Positions 1 to 9,965 of a stretch of 64,000 nucleotides of DNA are shown one piece after another. The notes beneath the pieces were generated by a model, which searched no databases, was not told the origin of the DNA, and saw nothing but the letters and a program-made list of their open reading frames with translations. Numbering within the stretch: the stretch's first letter is position 1; every line of letters starts with the position of its first letter. Origin of the DNA: Brachypodium distachyon (taxonomy: Eukaryota; Streptophyta; Magnoliopsida; Poales; Poaceae); assembly GCF_000005505.3 (NCBI RefSeq), contig NC_016132.3, forward strand, positions 50,234,914 through 50,298,913. The letters run 5' to 3'. The translations under genes were made by a program, and so were the position numbers.

Positions 1-460
1 GAATTTTAGCTACCAATTTTATTACCAATGAAACATGCCCTTTGTAACTTGACACTGGCATACCATCTAATGATAAGTTTGCTACAATTAGCACACCATG
101 CAAGCTCCTGTTAATAAAAAAACGTGTTCACTAGCTGCTTTACACTTGGGTATAGTGCAGTATTTTCAACTATGAATATTTGTGATATACTGGAAACCTA
201 CTGTCTAGGGATTCTTACTGTCTACCTTTATTTTAAGGCATATACATTATATTGATGAATTCTTAGAGTGAAGAGATGTGGTTATTCACTGATGTGGAGA
301 AAAACTGCCCAAGGCTGTCTAGACAGTGTCAAAGCTTATATTCAAAGCAATTGAACAGAGTGAAGGATGGATGAAGAAAATATGTGCACGATAAGTGGCA
401 ATTAATTCATGTTCAACAGGTAACAGTACAAATAAGGAAGGAATGTGCCGTAGCCCCTAC

Positions 461-1448
461 CTTTCAAAGCTTCAGAATAAGCCATAGCCTTATATTTCTG
501 CATATAGGGGAAAACAATTGTTAGACATGGTTGATATCCAGTGGAGAATATTATTTCGGTACTCAAGTCCAGGTTTCTCCTGGCCCCCCAAAATGCACAC
601 CTCCCATAGAACATGCTATCTCTGTCCAAAATGATTTCTGCATCCCTATATACATTCAAATTCCTTGCAACTCGAACCAAACAACCCAACATTTTGATTT
701 CAGAAAATGCAAATTCCTACAGAGAGATAATGCAAATCTCAATACAGCCGATCAATAGTCTAACCATGATATGTGGCAAGTCTTTTACATAGCCCGTAAG
801 CTCCTCAGGTCGCATTTCATAATCCCGTATAAATACAGAAAGAGTGTTCTGCTTAATTGCTTATGCATTCACGCTGCTAACCAAATGACAAGTTAAACAA
901 CACAAGCACTCAAACAAGACATGTTAGTGCATTACCTCAAAGCCGGACAGGTCCTCCTGAATAGGACGTTTCACGTTCTCCCGGAACTCCCTTGTCTTCT
1001 GATCCACTTCATGCAGAGGATAAGCTAAAGACACATGGAAAACAAAAACGAGGACACAAATCAAACACGCAGTACCAGACCAGACCGAGCCCGTGTTACA
1101 GAGCAGAATGCAAAGCTCAGTAGCATAACCGAAAGATCCTGCGGAGGGCTAGATATCGGGGATCAAACCGTAGGTGACGTAGCCGGTGGCGCCGAGCGCA
1201 GCGGTGAGGGCGGTGACGATACCGGCCTTGAGCAGACCGAACGGCTTGCTGGCCCTCGGAGGCGGCGCAGAGGAGGGATCGCCATCGGCGGAAGACGATT
1301 CGGAAGCAGCGGCCGCCTCCTTGGAGGGGAAGGACGCTGCGGCGGCAGCGGATGCAGCTGCTGCTGCGGGGGAGAAGGTGGCGAAGGAGAGGGCGGAGGT
1401 CCTAGGAAGGAGCGCGAGAGAGAGGCGCGACCTCGCGATGCCGGACAT
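461..1448 (-). CDS. TIM50: TIM50-like mitochondrial inner-membrane translocase subunit, 5' part (partial)
   Basis: Three exons can be joined: 1448-1169, 1024-936 and 497-461; the rest lies before position 1. The joined frame is continuous: Y93 plus a split Ala codon, then YPLHEVDQKTREFRE, then KYKAMAYSEALK and a donor GTAGGG. The Arg/Ser/Ala-rich first 60 residues look like a mitochondrial presequence. Residues 71-93 (LLKAGIVTALTAALGATGYV) form the single membrane helix, followed by the short linker seen in plant TIM50. In that family the C-terminal part is an FCP1/NIF phosphatase-like domain facing the intermembrane space, which hands preproteins to the TIM23 channel; that part is not in the window. 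The start is the first Met of the frame and sits just before the presequence. The intron at 498-935 has a 46-codon open stretch (about 745-880) that I left out because direct joining of the exons fits the family better. Assignment is from remembered family pattern, not alignment. Confidence 0.72.
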
Positions 1449-2092
1449 GGCGTGGCTTGCGAGAGGGGTAAGGAATGCGGGAGGGTTCGGGTGATTTGCG
1501 GAGGGTTTAAGGAGAACGGACTCTACTGGAAGATGCGTCTGAGCCCGAGAAGGGGGGAAGGGAGGCGGCGGCGAGGCCGACGGGCGAAGGAGAGGACTGT
1601 TTGCAAGTTGCCCTCCTTGTCAGAGGGTAGCAAATTTTCCAGGGCTCGGCTGGGTACGGGCAAGTGGGCCAGAAACCAGCGCGCTGTGTAGATACGTGGC
1701 CCAGAGGTTCGACCTTCTTCCTGGACTGCTTTTCCTATGGGCCTCTTGGCGAACACGGTACGTCGTCTGTTGTCTGTCAGAATCTAGGGTTCGCGAGTAC
1801 AGACCGTATCGGGGTGATTTGCTGGTCCTCCTCACCAGTGGTCGCATCTCCAACAGCGACACAGCGTACTCACATTTTTTTTTTATACCCAAAACCATTA
1901 TGAGTAGAGGAGAGAAAAAATATGGGTATTTAAAATGACACCAACTTTTACAGCATATCCAAAAGTGAATACCTAAAACTACAATACCCATATGTTGCGC
2001 TACTTCTCTCTCGTCTATTTTGCCGAACACCTCGTGAGCGTTGCATCTTATCGCCGCCTGCCGAAGTCTAAACTCAAACAGCAACTGGAGTA
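1449..2092. other. 5' flank of the TIM50-like gene; no gene seen
   Basis: GC-rich sequence to about 1700, then AT-rich. It should hold the leader and promoter of the minus-strand TIM50-like gene. Long open frames here on both strands have no recognisable domain and are composition artefacts of the GC-rich leader. Confidence 0.5.
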
Positions 2093-2183
2093 CTTTCTCC
2101 ATCCAACAAAGGATGTCTCAAGTTTGTCAAAATTTGAATGTATCTAGACATGCCTTAATGTATAGATGCATTCAAATTTAGTC
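2093..2183. repeat. Truncated Stowaway MITE (family A, CCAACAAAGGATGTCTC)
   Basis: Begins after a TA at 2091-2092 and matches the intact copies at 23637-23760 and 49794-49917. It stops abruptly at 2183 without the second terminal repeat; about 35 bp are missing. The break falls where the retrotransposon LTR begins. Confidence 0.85.
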
Positions 2184-2184
2184 G

Positions 2185-2914
2185 AAGGAGAGGGCAGCAG
2201 CACTTGGAGAAGGGGAGGATGTTGCAGGTGGTCATCGTGCTCGCGTTCCTTGGTTGTTGATTTCTTCAATGCGTGGGGGAGCAGCAGGTGTTGATGGAGA
2301 CGATCCGTGCAGCCCGCTGCCGGCGGAGGCAGCATGGAGGAGGAGTAGTAGTGGATCTCGGGAAGGGGCTGCAGCTAGCTCGGTGGCGAGCCGCCATGCT
2401 GGCCTGGCCGCGGCGGCGGCCGGTGGTGCAGCAGGAGATAGGGGGAAGGGGAAGTGGCAGGCTCAAGGGGATCGAGATCAGGAGTTAGGGATTTAATCCC
2501 TTTGACATTTTTACATCCAGGCCTTTCTCCTTTCTTCTTTTTCCACAAGTTGGTCTTTTTTTTCTTCACTTCAGCCCTTTCTTTCTTCTTTCCTTATGCT
2601 CAGGTCCTTCGGTGTATAGGTGCATCAGCCGCTTGTCCAAAATGAGAAGAGTATGTGCCTTTTCGCACTTAACTGCAAAATAGAAGCGACAATGTAATTT
2701 TTGCCACATATTACAAGTGTTTGTATAAATTCTTGGCATTTTAGAATAATTCAGAGTTCAAAGCACAAGATTTCAGATATAATTATGGCCAGAAAATAGT
2801 GCAAATATGATGCTTGTATAAATTCTTGGCATTTTAGAATAATTCAGAGTTCAAAACACAAGATTTCAGATATAATTATGGCCAGAAAATAGTGCAAATA
2901 TGATGCTTATCACA
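2185..2914 (-). repeat. 3' LTR remnant of the retrotransposon
   Basis: Starts with TGTGATAAGC directly after the G-rich polypurine tract. It contains the 93 bp tandem duplication and ends at 2185 in a fusion with a broken MITE. The segment 2185-2405 is 95.9% identical to 6438-6658 in the other LTR. Confidence 0.8.
2723..2908. repeat. 93 bp tandem duplication inside the 3' LTR
   Basis: Units 2723-2815 and 2816-2908 differ at one position (AAGCAC versus AAACAC), so the duplication is much younger than the separation of the two LTRs. It lies just inside the LTR start. Confidence 0.95.
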
Positions 2915-3253
2915 CCCCCACACATAAACTTTTGCTTGTCCTCAAGCAAAGAGATATGCAAATGAGTAAACAGATCGCAAACTTGACAACAGCATGAAAC
3001 GAGGTATGTAATCACTCCAACTAGGATTTCTGTCACAATAAAAAGGACCCAACAAACTTCAGTTTAAACTCAACAGGTAAAGCTGTATGTTCTGATTATT
3101 GTACTCAAAGTATACTGAAGATTTAAACTATTTTAGGCTCCCCTAAATAAACAAGATTCTGCAAACTGAATTCAAACTATGACAGCAGTCCAGTAACGAG
3201 TCACGGTTCATGGTTTTTTAAAAATAAAAACGAAACAAGAAATGCAATAAATT

Positions 3254-3437
3254 GTGGTGCTTGCACCACTTATTCCAAACTAAAGATGTGACAGAGTCAC
3301 TTATTCAAACAGAGCAAGGCAATGTGGCACTGCCACTTATTGAAAGAAATTGTGACATAGTCACTTATTTGCAAGGATAACACTGTGGCTGAGCCACTTA
3401 TTCACAGATTTAAAGACTTGTGGACAAGCCACTTATT
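3254..3437. repeat. Array of six short hairpins, each followed by TTATT
   Basis: Six inverted repeats at 3254-3269, 3288-3300, 3324-3336, 3352-3364, 3385-3397 and 3420-3432. Each has 4-7 bp arms with a 2-5 nt loop and is followed immediately by TTATT. Four share the form GTGRC-NNN-GYCAC: stems GTGAC/GTCAC occur twice and GTGGC/GCCAC twice, so both sides change together. The first is longer (GTGGTGC/GCACCAC) and the last is GTGG/CCAC. Starts are 28-36 bp apart and the spacers are not conserved. The array lies between the Gag-like ORF and the polypurine tract; in the element's RNA (minus strand) each hairpin is preceded by AATAA. Function is unknown to me. Confidence 0.85.
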
Positions 3438-3869
3438 GAAAGCTGAAATTGCAAAAGATAAAAGATTTTGTAAAGAAACCTATGATCAATAGCAATGTTT
3501 TCACAAGCTACAGATCCCGGGATCATAGCTACTACTTAGTGCTACTAATCAATTGAGTCAATACTGGACTAACTAGCATAAGGAGACATTCAGATTTGTC
3601 AGAATCTTAATTTATTAGGAATGAGAGCAGAAAATAAAACAAATCTGAAGTATACTTTAGATTACTGCAATAAGAACATACACAATAGCTGTTGTGTTTA
3701 AACTGAAAGTTGATGTATCTTTTCATTATGAAGATCCCGGAGTATAGCAATCACAAAAAAAATTAATGCAGCATTTTTTTTTCCGTAAGAAAACAACAAG
3801 TTAAAGCAATGTTATGTGATTCTCAAAGAAGAACAGCTTCAACAAGAAAGCAATGATGTGACAATAACG

Positions 3870-3995
3870 AATAGCAGTGATCAGTTTGAGAAAAGTTGCA
3901 GGCAATGGAAGAAACATGATCTCATATACTGGAATAGCAGTGATCAGTTTGAGAAAAGTTGCAGGCAATGGAAGAAACATGATCTCATATACTGG
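3870..3995. repeat. 63 bp perfect tandem duplication in the retrotransposon interior
   Basis: Units 3870-3932 and 3933-3995 are identical by eye. They lie downstream of the Gag-like stop codon in the element's orientation. Sixty-three is a multiple of three, but no coding frame is conserved here. Confidence 0.95.
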
Positions 3996-4214
3996 AAACA
4001 AGTCACCTGGTGTTTTAGATGATTTGAAGTATATTTTATTGGACTACACCTTCCCTTCAGACCAAGCCACTCATCTTCTGAATTCAACAACTCTTCTTGA
4101 TTCCCTCGATCCCATCTGCTTCAGCATTTTACTTCAAGTGTGATACAACTCTCTTTGCTACACCATCTCAAAACCTCATGTGCTCTCCTTCTCTTCTCCT
4201 CATGCTCTCTCTCA

Positions 4215-5594
4215 TCATCTCCATGCCATGGATCCACCAGGGTCCCAAGGAATGTCAACTAGAATCTGGACTTTTCCGAGCTGACAAAGCACCTGTGATA
4301 TGCCTGAAATACACTCACAACAAGAACTAAAAGAGACAGGGTCAACCCCCTCCAAATTATCAATGGAGTATCCAATGGTATACACATATCGATAAAACAC
4401 ATGGCGATGATGATATATCACATTAAACTCAGTTATATCATATGAATAGCACCTAGGAGAGGTCAAAGGACCAACACCCTCTAAGTCATCAATTGAAAAA
4501 CCAATGATGTAAGCGTAGCAACAAAGCACATGGTGAGAATGATAAATATTCACATGTGAGACGCGAGTAATCTTAGAGCATGCATCCATAAGCAGAATTT
4601 TAGCATGTGAGTAACATGAGTCATCATCATGAATTTCAGTATTGTCACTAACAAAGTATGCATCATCAAATTTAAGAAAGTCACAATTGAGTTCTACCTT
4701 AAGTGATGGCATCAAGCAATGCAAGGTAGTAGCAGGGAATTCATAAGGAAGAATGTCATTAATTGGGTTTGATAAACCTGTTTCATCACACTCCTGAATG
4801 ATAATTGACATGTCGACTTGAATCTCCTCGTTATCTTCATTTTCCACTCCATTAGCCTCTTTGTCTTCAGTATCTTCAAGATTGGCAGCCACTATATCTT
4901 TGCTACTTGCATAGTCCAGCTCTTGCTCATTGTGTGTCTTGTCTTCTAGTGCATCATCTTCTTTAATCTCGGATCTCTCTTCTTCCCAAATCTGATCAAC
5001 TTTTTCTTCATTTTCTGAAATCACATGTTCTTGATCTACATCTGAAAGTATAGCTGATTGTGGATGAACCATCTTCTCTTGCTGCGTCTTCATAAAATCT
5101 TCAAACCAAGCTTGTTGTTCTGCTTCAAAATTTAACTGAGCTTGTGACTTCGCCTCTTCATTCCTAAATCCCTGCATAGGATAGCTAGAAGAAAAAGATG
5201 AGTCCTCAGGGCTGTTGTTCCTAAATGTAATATTTGGGTTATCAAGCCAACTAGGGGGGTAATTGTTGTGGTACAGATCATGCTGTGGAGCAAAACCCAT
5301 ATCATAACAATTTGGGGTGAAAGATTTACCCAGCTGACACTCAGCGGGAATATGGCCTTGATATCCACAAATATGACATTCAGGAGCAACATAAGTATGG
5401 GGATGGCCTACAGAATAAGGATCAAAACAAGCAGGCCCTCCCTGAAGACCATTTCCTTGCTGCAAATTTTGTCGTTCTATTTTACTTGATAACATTTGCA
5501 TCTGACCAGACAACTCATTTATCTTATCTTGAAGACTTGTTATGTTGTTGCCGCTACTGCTCGCATATCCATAATAATCTGAATAGTATGACAT
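4215..5594 (-). CDS. Gag-like protein with a CCHC zinc knuckle, no Pol
   Basis: A 459-residue frame starting at MSYYSDYYGY (5594). The open frame continues upstream to 5675, but those 27 residues are hydrophobic and unlike a Gag start, so they are probably leader. Residues 18-45 are predicted to be coiled coil (SLQDKINELSGQMQMLSSKI). A zinc knuckle CHICGYQGHIPAEC (C73-x2-C76-x4-H81-x4-C86) follows, then a Tyr/Asn/Pro-rich stretch. A very acidic middle (about residues 180-280, rich in Glu/Asp) precedes a Cys/His/Tyr-containing tail. In LTR elements such knuckles bind RNA during packaging. The frame lacks a recognisable Gag capsid domain and nothing resembling protease or reverse transcriptase follows, so it fits the pol-less elements common in grasses. 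The uninterrupted frame suggests constraint until recently. Confidence 0.7.
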   Translation of the reverse strand: MSYYSDYYGYASSSGNNITSLQDKINELSGQMQMLSSKIERQNLQQGNGLQGGPACFDPYSVGHPHTYVAPECHICGYQGHIPAECQLGKSFTPNCYDMGFAPQHDLYHNNYPPSWLDNPNITFRNNSPEDSSFSSSYPMQGFRNEEAKSQAQLNFEAEQQAWFEDFMKTQQEKMVHPQSAILSDVDQEHVISENEEKVDQIWEEERSEIKEDDALEDKTHNEQELDYASSKDIVAANLEDTEDKEANGVENEDNEEIQVDMSIIIQECDETGLSNPINDILPYEFPATTLHCLMPSLKVELNCDFLKFDDAYFVSDNTEIHDDDSCYSHAKILLMDACSKITRVSHVNIYHSHHVLCCYAYIIGFSIDDLEGVGPLTSPRCYSYDITEFNVIYHHRHVFYRYVYTIGYSIDNLEGVDPVSFSSCCECISGISQVLCQLGKVQILVDIPWDPGGSMAWR

Positions 5595-5726
5595 GACCAA
5601 GATGATAATATAACCTGCTAAATATGACAAGAAACAAATAGAAAACAAAGAAACACCTAGAATAGGGGTTACCAAACAAGGGGAAAAACACCTAGTCTAT
5701 AACCTAACACAATCGCTCGCTGCTAT

Positions 5727-5744
5727 TCCCCGGCAACGGCACCA
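5727..5744 (-). other. Primer binding site of the retrotransposon
   Basis: TGGTGCCGTTGCCGGGGA on the minus strand, three bases after the LTR end TTGATCA. It differs at one base from TGGCGCCGTTGCCGGGGA, a site I recall as frequent in grass LTR elements. It fixes the orientation and the inner boundary of the 5' LTR. I do not assign the tRNA. Confidence 0.8.
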
Positions 5745-5747
5745 ATT

Positions 5748-6658
5748 TGATCAATGCAAATATAGTAGTTTTTGTCAAGGTTCTCCACAGGGATTAGGCA
5801 GCGACAACAATGTTCGGTTAAAGCTAGATCACAGGAAAGGATTTTGGAATTTAAAACAAACAAAGAGAAGGTTTCCCACTCAAAAGCAAGACAAGATCAT
5901 CTACCACGAAACATCACAAGCAATGATCCAAGATAGGGATAGAAACAATTATGGGATTCAAGGTACAGAATGACTGCAGTATTTTTTTGGTATTTTCAAT
6001 TTACTTTAGAATCTAAAACACTAAGACAAGCATACATCAAAGACAGGGGCAGAAGCAAAGACAAAGAACAATATTGACATAAAGTAATTTCACAAGCAAA
6101 CATATAAGACTGGGAAGAAGCAAGTTTTTAGATAGGGATAGAAAATTGCACGAAACACATCAACAAGTATACACACAGCCACATTCACAAATATTAGAGT
6201 AGAACAACTCAAAGATCTTCACTGACATATAAACAAACAGGTTACGACTCTTATAACATAGAACAATAATTAAGTGCACACATCGGCCAGAAGCTAAAGA
6301 GAGAGTTTAACACAGTGCAAGGCTCAACTAACTTTCCAAAGATCAACAGCATGTTCTTTCTCAGTTCTTGTACACACAAACAGCAAGCAACAAGTAGGAG
6401 AGAGAGAGAGAGAGAGCGCTCGGTGGGGATTTAACCAAAGGAGAGGGCAGCAGCACTTGGAGAAGGGGAGGATGTTGCAGGTGGTCGTCGTGCTCGCGTT
6501 CCTTGGCTGTTGATTTCTTCGGTGCGTGGGGGAGCAGCAGGTGTTGATGGAGACGATTCGTGCAGCCCGCTGCCGGCGGAGGCGGTATGGAGGAGGAGCA
6601 GTAGTGGATCTCGGGAAGGGGCTGCAGCTAGCTCGGTGGCGAGCCGCCATGCAGGCCT
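5748..6658 (-). repeat. 5' LTR remnant of the retrotransposon
   Basis: Runs from 6658 to the terminal TTGATCA at 5748 on the minus strand. It contains an (AG)n run at 6397-6416. Similarity to the other LTR starts abruptly at 6658, where unrelated sequence begins, so the promoter-proximal third is missing. Confidence 0.75.
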
Positions 6659-7442
6659 CCCTCTCCTATCGTTGGATCTCTGTCCTCTGTCCTGACTCCT
6701 GAGCGCCCGTGGAGAGATGGAGAGGAGAAACAGATCGAGGGTTCGGCGACTGGCGGTGGCATCGATGTAATTTGCGTGAAGTGACCGACAGACGACCGAC
6801 GTACGTATGTACGTAACTGTGGCTTAAATACTCCCTCTGACATCGTATTATTTATCGAAGGAGTTTGTTTTGAAACACCGCTGACATCGTATCCTGAATC
6901 CGTGTTATGTTTTGGTGGCCGAACCGCCGAAGATTCTACCGATCGAGCTTTATGTGATGTGTTCTTGTAAAATGCGAGCAAACTTCGGCAAGAGGATCCA
7001 CACCCCGCGTGTGCATTGACTCGTAGCGTAGACTTCACTCCTCCTAAAGCAGATCAAGGATGAAGGATTACTAAAGTCTGTGTGGTTGCAACTAACCAGG
7101 CTAGTTCATTGTGGTTGCAAATGCAAACGAAAAAGAGAAGAATTTGCATGACGAGGTCCTACGGTGACAGGTGACAACGACGGGAGAACATACGTGCGAG
7201 TGCATATCAGCCCAGTTCCCCTGTGGGCTATGCTTGCAATGGTACTGCTAGGGTCACGACTCACGAAGATGAAACAGACGGACCAAGAAGCCTGGTTCTA
7301 CTTGTATCTTGTATGCATACACCGAAAGGTCAGGATGATCATACGCCGAAAGGGCATGCTGATTGAGTCTTATGGACGCTTTGTTTGAGGGAGAATCCAC
7401 GCTCACCCAAAATAGGTGCTTTTATTCTCTTCGTTTCTATAA
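6659..7442. other. Gene-free stretch between two mobile elements
   Basis: No supported gene. A pair of similar segments near 6835-6905 (each with GACATCGTAT) looks like a decayed small transposon. The open frame at 6628-7038 crosses the LTR boundary and has no domain. Confidence 0.5.
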
Positions 7443-9543
7443 AAGCATCTCCACCAGCATGAGAAAAACTGGAGGAGAAAAACAGGTTTTTGGGAGTGAG
7501 AAAACCCAGTTTTTTCTCCTCCACAGTTTTCCTCTCCAGCAGCATGAGAAAAAATGGACCCCTAAATTTTCCAACTCTCATCCTATTGCACATATTCACC
7601 TCAAATAAACTAGACATTTCAACATATGACAAACCAAACATACCAAATCCATCGAATACAAATTCATAGTTCAAATTAAAATTTAAACATAGTTCAAATG
7701 CACTTCATAGAAAATATACATGAAAATCGATCATGACGATGTCGCCCATGCCAATTCCACATCTCCTCAACAAGGTCATCACGAAGCTGCTCATGTGTCG
7801 CCCTATCTTCGATCTCTCGATAAACTTGGAGGAACCTCTGGATGCGATCTTCATTTCTCCGTGGCTTCACCATCCGTCCCATCTTCTCATACACATAGTC
7901 GAACACCCCACCACGCTCATCCTCCACAATCATATTGTGCATGATCACACAAGCATTCATGATGTACCAAAGTGTTTTCTGATCCCAATACCTAGCTGGT
8001 CCACGCACAATGGCAAATTGGGATTGAAGGATCCCAAATGCCCGCTCCACATCCTTCCTAGCAGCAGCTTGAGCCTTTGTGAAGTGAATCCTTTTGTTAC
8101 CTTGGGGATTTGATATTGGCTTCACAATTGTAGACCAAGCTGGATATATGCCATCAGCAAGGTAGTAGGGAATGGTGTACTTGTGGCCATTTGCTTCAAA
8201 CTCAACAGGGTGATCTTCTCCTCTTGCCATTCTAGAGAAGAGAGGCGATCTATGCAACACATTGATATCATTGCAAGAACCGGGCATCCCAAAGTAAGCA
8301 TGCCAAAACCAAGTCTCTTGGTTTGCAACTGCCTCAAGAATAATGGTCGGATCATGCACATGTCCTGTGAACTGTCCATGCCATGATGTAGGACAATTCT
8401 TCCACTTCCAATGCATACAATCAACTGAACCAAGCATACCTGGAAAACCTCTATCTTTGTTCATTGCTAAAAGATGCTCGATATCTTGTGCATTGGGTGC
8501 TCTCAAGTACTCCTCCCCAAAGATCCCAACTATGGCCTTCACAAAGCGCCTCAAACACTTGATGGCTGTACTTTCTCCCATTGCCAAGTGATCATCAATC
8601 AAATCAGCGGTCACACCATAGCAAAGTATATGCATTGCCGCTGTCATCTTCTGATAAGTACTATGGCCAAGTAATCCAGTGCAATTCCTCTTTTGCACAA
8701 AGTACGAATCATGGACAACAATGGCATCGGCAATACGCTGAAACAAATCTCTATGCATCCTATTCCGACGCCTAAAGTATCGAGATGGATATACCGGATT
8801 GGAGCAAAATAGTCGAGGATGAGACGGCGTTGAGCTTCCTGTCTTCTCCGATGAATCAGTTGTTTGCCCGACCTCGAACCACCATGCTTCTTCTTCATCA
8901 TCATCTCCTTGTCCGTGAGCATGAGTGCAAGCAAATCGTCCTCATCGTCATCTATTTCTTGTTCATCCTCTGACAATTGCTCTTCAAAAAATTGAAGAAG
9001 AAGTGAAGTCATCTACAAAAATGAATGAAATCAGAAGCAAATTCAATAGCAGAATGAATGAAAAAAGAAGAAGAAAGAAAATCACCTTCGGAGGAGGGCG
9101 CGGTCGGGAGAGATGGCACCGGGGGAGGGAGTCGGGGGCGGCGGCGAGCCTCTAGGAGGCGGCACTCGGCGCAGATTTGGCGGCGGCCGCAGGCTTCGTG
9201 GCCTTGCCTTCGGACGGCGGAGCACCGGAGAACTGCAGGGCCGAGACGGTGGGGGGGGTTGGGGTAGTCGGGGGCGGCAGCGGGGACCTCCGCCCAGTGG
9301 CTCCGGCGCGGATTTGGCGGCGGCAGCCAGGACGAGGGAGGTTGGATCGGCGGTTGGAGTTCGCGCGGAGGAGGAGAAAGGGTGTTGGCTCCCTATTTGG
9401 AGGGGGAGGAGAGAGGTTTTTTCTCGCTCCCAAAAAATTTACTCATTGTAAAGTGCTTTAGGGGTGCTAGTGGAGGTGTTTGGAGGAGAAAAAAGAAGGT
9501 ATTTGGTTTTGGGAGCCAGTTTTCTCATCTGGTGGAGATGCTC
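7443..9543 (-). mobile_element. PIF/Harbinger DNA transposon
   Basis: Terminal inverted repeats AAGCATCTCCACCAG (7443) and the complement of GAGCATCTCCACCAG (ending 9543), each followed by GAGAAAA and CTGG at similar spacing. The flanking TAA at 7440-7442 and 9544-9546 is the target duplication typical of PIF/Harbinger. Length is 2.1 kb. It holds one transposase-like gene on the minus strand with a frameshift. I find no separate Myb/SANT ORF. The GC-rich 9090-9400 stretch upstream of the gene is probably leader. Confidence 0.88.
7694..9012 (-). pseudogene. PIF/Harbinger (HARBI1-like) transposase, one frameshift
   Basis: Two overlapping frames cover one protein. The N-terminal part (9012 to about 8803) is acidic then basic and reads up to LDYFAP. 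The main part (about 8800 to 7694) continues NPVYPSRYFRRRNRMHRDLF. The frames differ by one base near 8799-8803. The main frame shows DDE-superfamily segments of Harbinger nucleases: GSVDCMHWKWKNCP with its Asp, GMPGSCNDINVLHRSPLF with its Asp, ADGIYP, and KDVERAFGILQSQFAIVRGP with its Glu. The region from 8758 down is one uninterrupted frame of 354 codons. A family member normally needs the N-terminal DNA-binding part, so this copy is probably inactive unless the break is a sequencing error. Domesticated ALP1-like genes share this domain, but the terminal repeats and target duplication say this is a transposon copy. Confidence 0.88.
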
Positions 9544-9546
9544 TAA

Positions 9547-9965
9547 TGTGCTCATGGTATGCGGTTACAATCAGAAAGAGCAGATGTAAACAAGAGGAAG
9601 TTGGTTTTAATTAAGCTAGATTGGGCTCGCGGCATCCAGAGCGAGTTCAGAGACCTCGACTTGAAAAAGGAACAAAATACGAGATGAACAAAGCAGACCC
9701 ACTAATAATACAATTGTATGCGCCGAACGGGCGACATCTTTATTGAAACATGGTATTGTACACCAGGCCACGGACACGGAGGATCCTACGCTACCGAACC
9801 ACGGCCGCACCACCGTACGCCGGGGCGCCCGGCCCGCAACTCCTGGATGCCCATACAGGTTACCCTCGGCCCATGTCCCTCCCGAACCACACCCTCGGCG
9901 CACAATGTCATCTCGCTGCCGCCCGGCGTCGTGCTCCCTCCCTCCTGGGCTCTCTCCTCCGGCAT
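9547..9965. other. 3' flank of the small membrane-protein gene
   Basis: Between the Harbinger element and the stop codon at 9966. It should contain the 3' UTR of the minus-strand gene; the GC-rich open frames overlapping it (9616-10271) are shadows. Confidence 0.4.

Larger units (their letters stand above)
2185..6658 (-). mobile_element. Non-autonomous LTR retrotransposon (Ty3-type layout, pol-less), both outer LTR ends lost
   Basis: Read on the minus strand the order is: 5' LTR remnant (6658-5748), primer binding site (5744-5727), Gag-like ORF (5594-4215), non-coding interior, polypurine tract GTGTGGGGG next to a 3' LTR beginning TGTGATAAGC at 2914, and a 3' LTR remnant down to 2185. The two LTRs share only 221 bp (2185-2405 and 6438-6658) with 9 differences, 8 of them transitions. 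The 5' LTR lacks its first 509 bp or so, and the 3' LTR lacks its last 690 bp or so; a complete LTR would be near 1.42 kb. No protease, reverse transcriptase, RNase H or integrase frame is present in the 2.8 kb interior, so the element must have depended on a helper. It is now immobile because neither LTR is complete. Confidence 0.85.

Noticed and set aside
745..880. Open stretch reading SVFIRDYEMRPEELTGYVKD in the second intron of the TIM50-like gene
   Set aside because: It would have to be inserted between exons that already join in phase and match the family order. No good donor follows it before the stop.
1035..1691. 218-codon open frame on the plus strand
   Set aside because: It is antisense to the TIM50-like first exon and its GC-rich leader. 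It is low complexity (Gly/Arg) with no domain.
9113..9451. GC-rich open frames in the Harbinger element (several about 90-112 codons)
   Set aside because: Frames in several phases are open because of GC bias. None shows a Myb/SANT pattern expected for a Harbinger second ORF.
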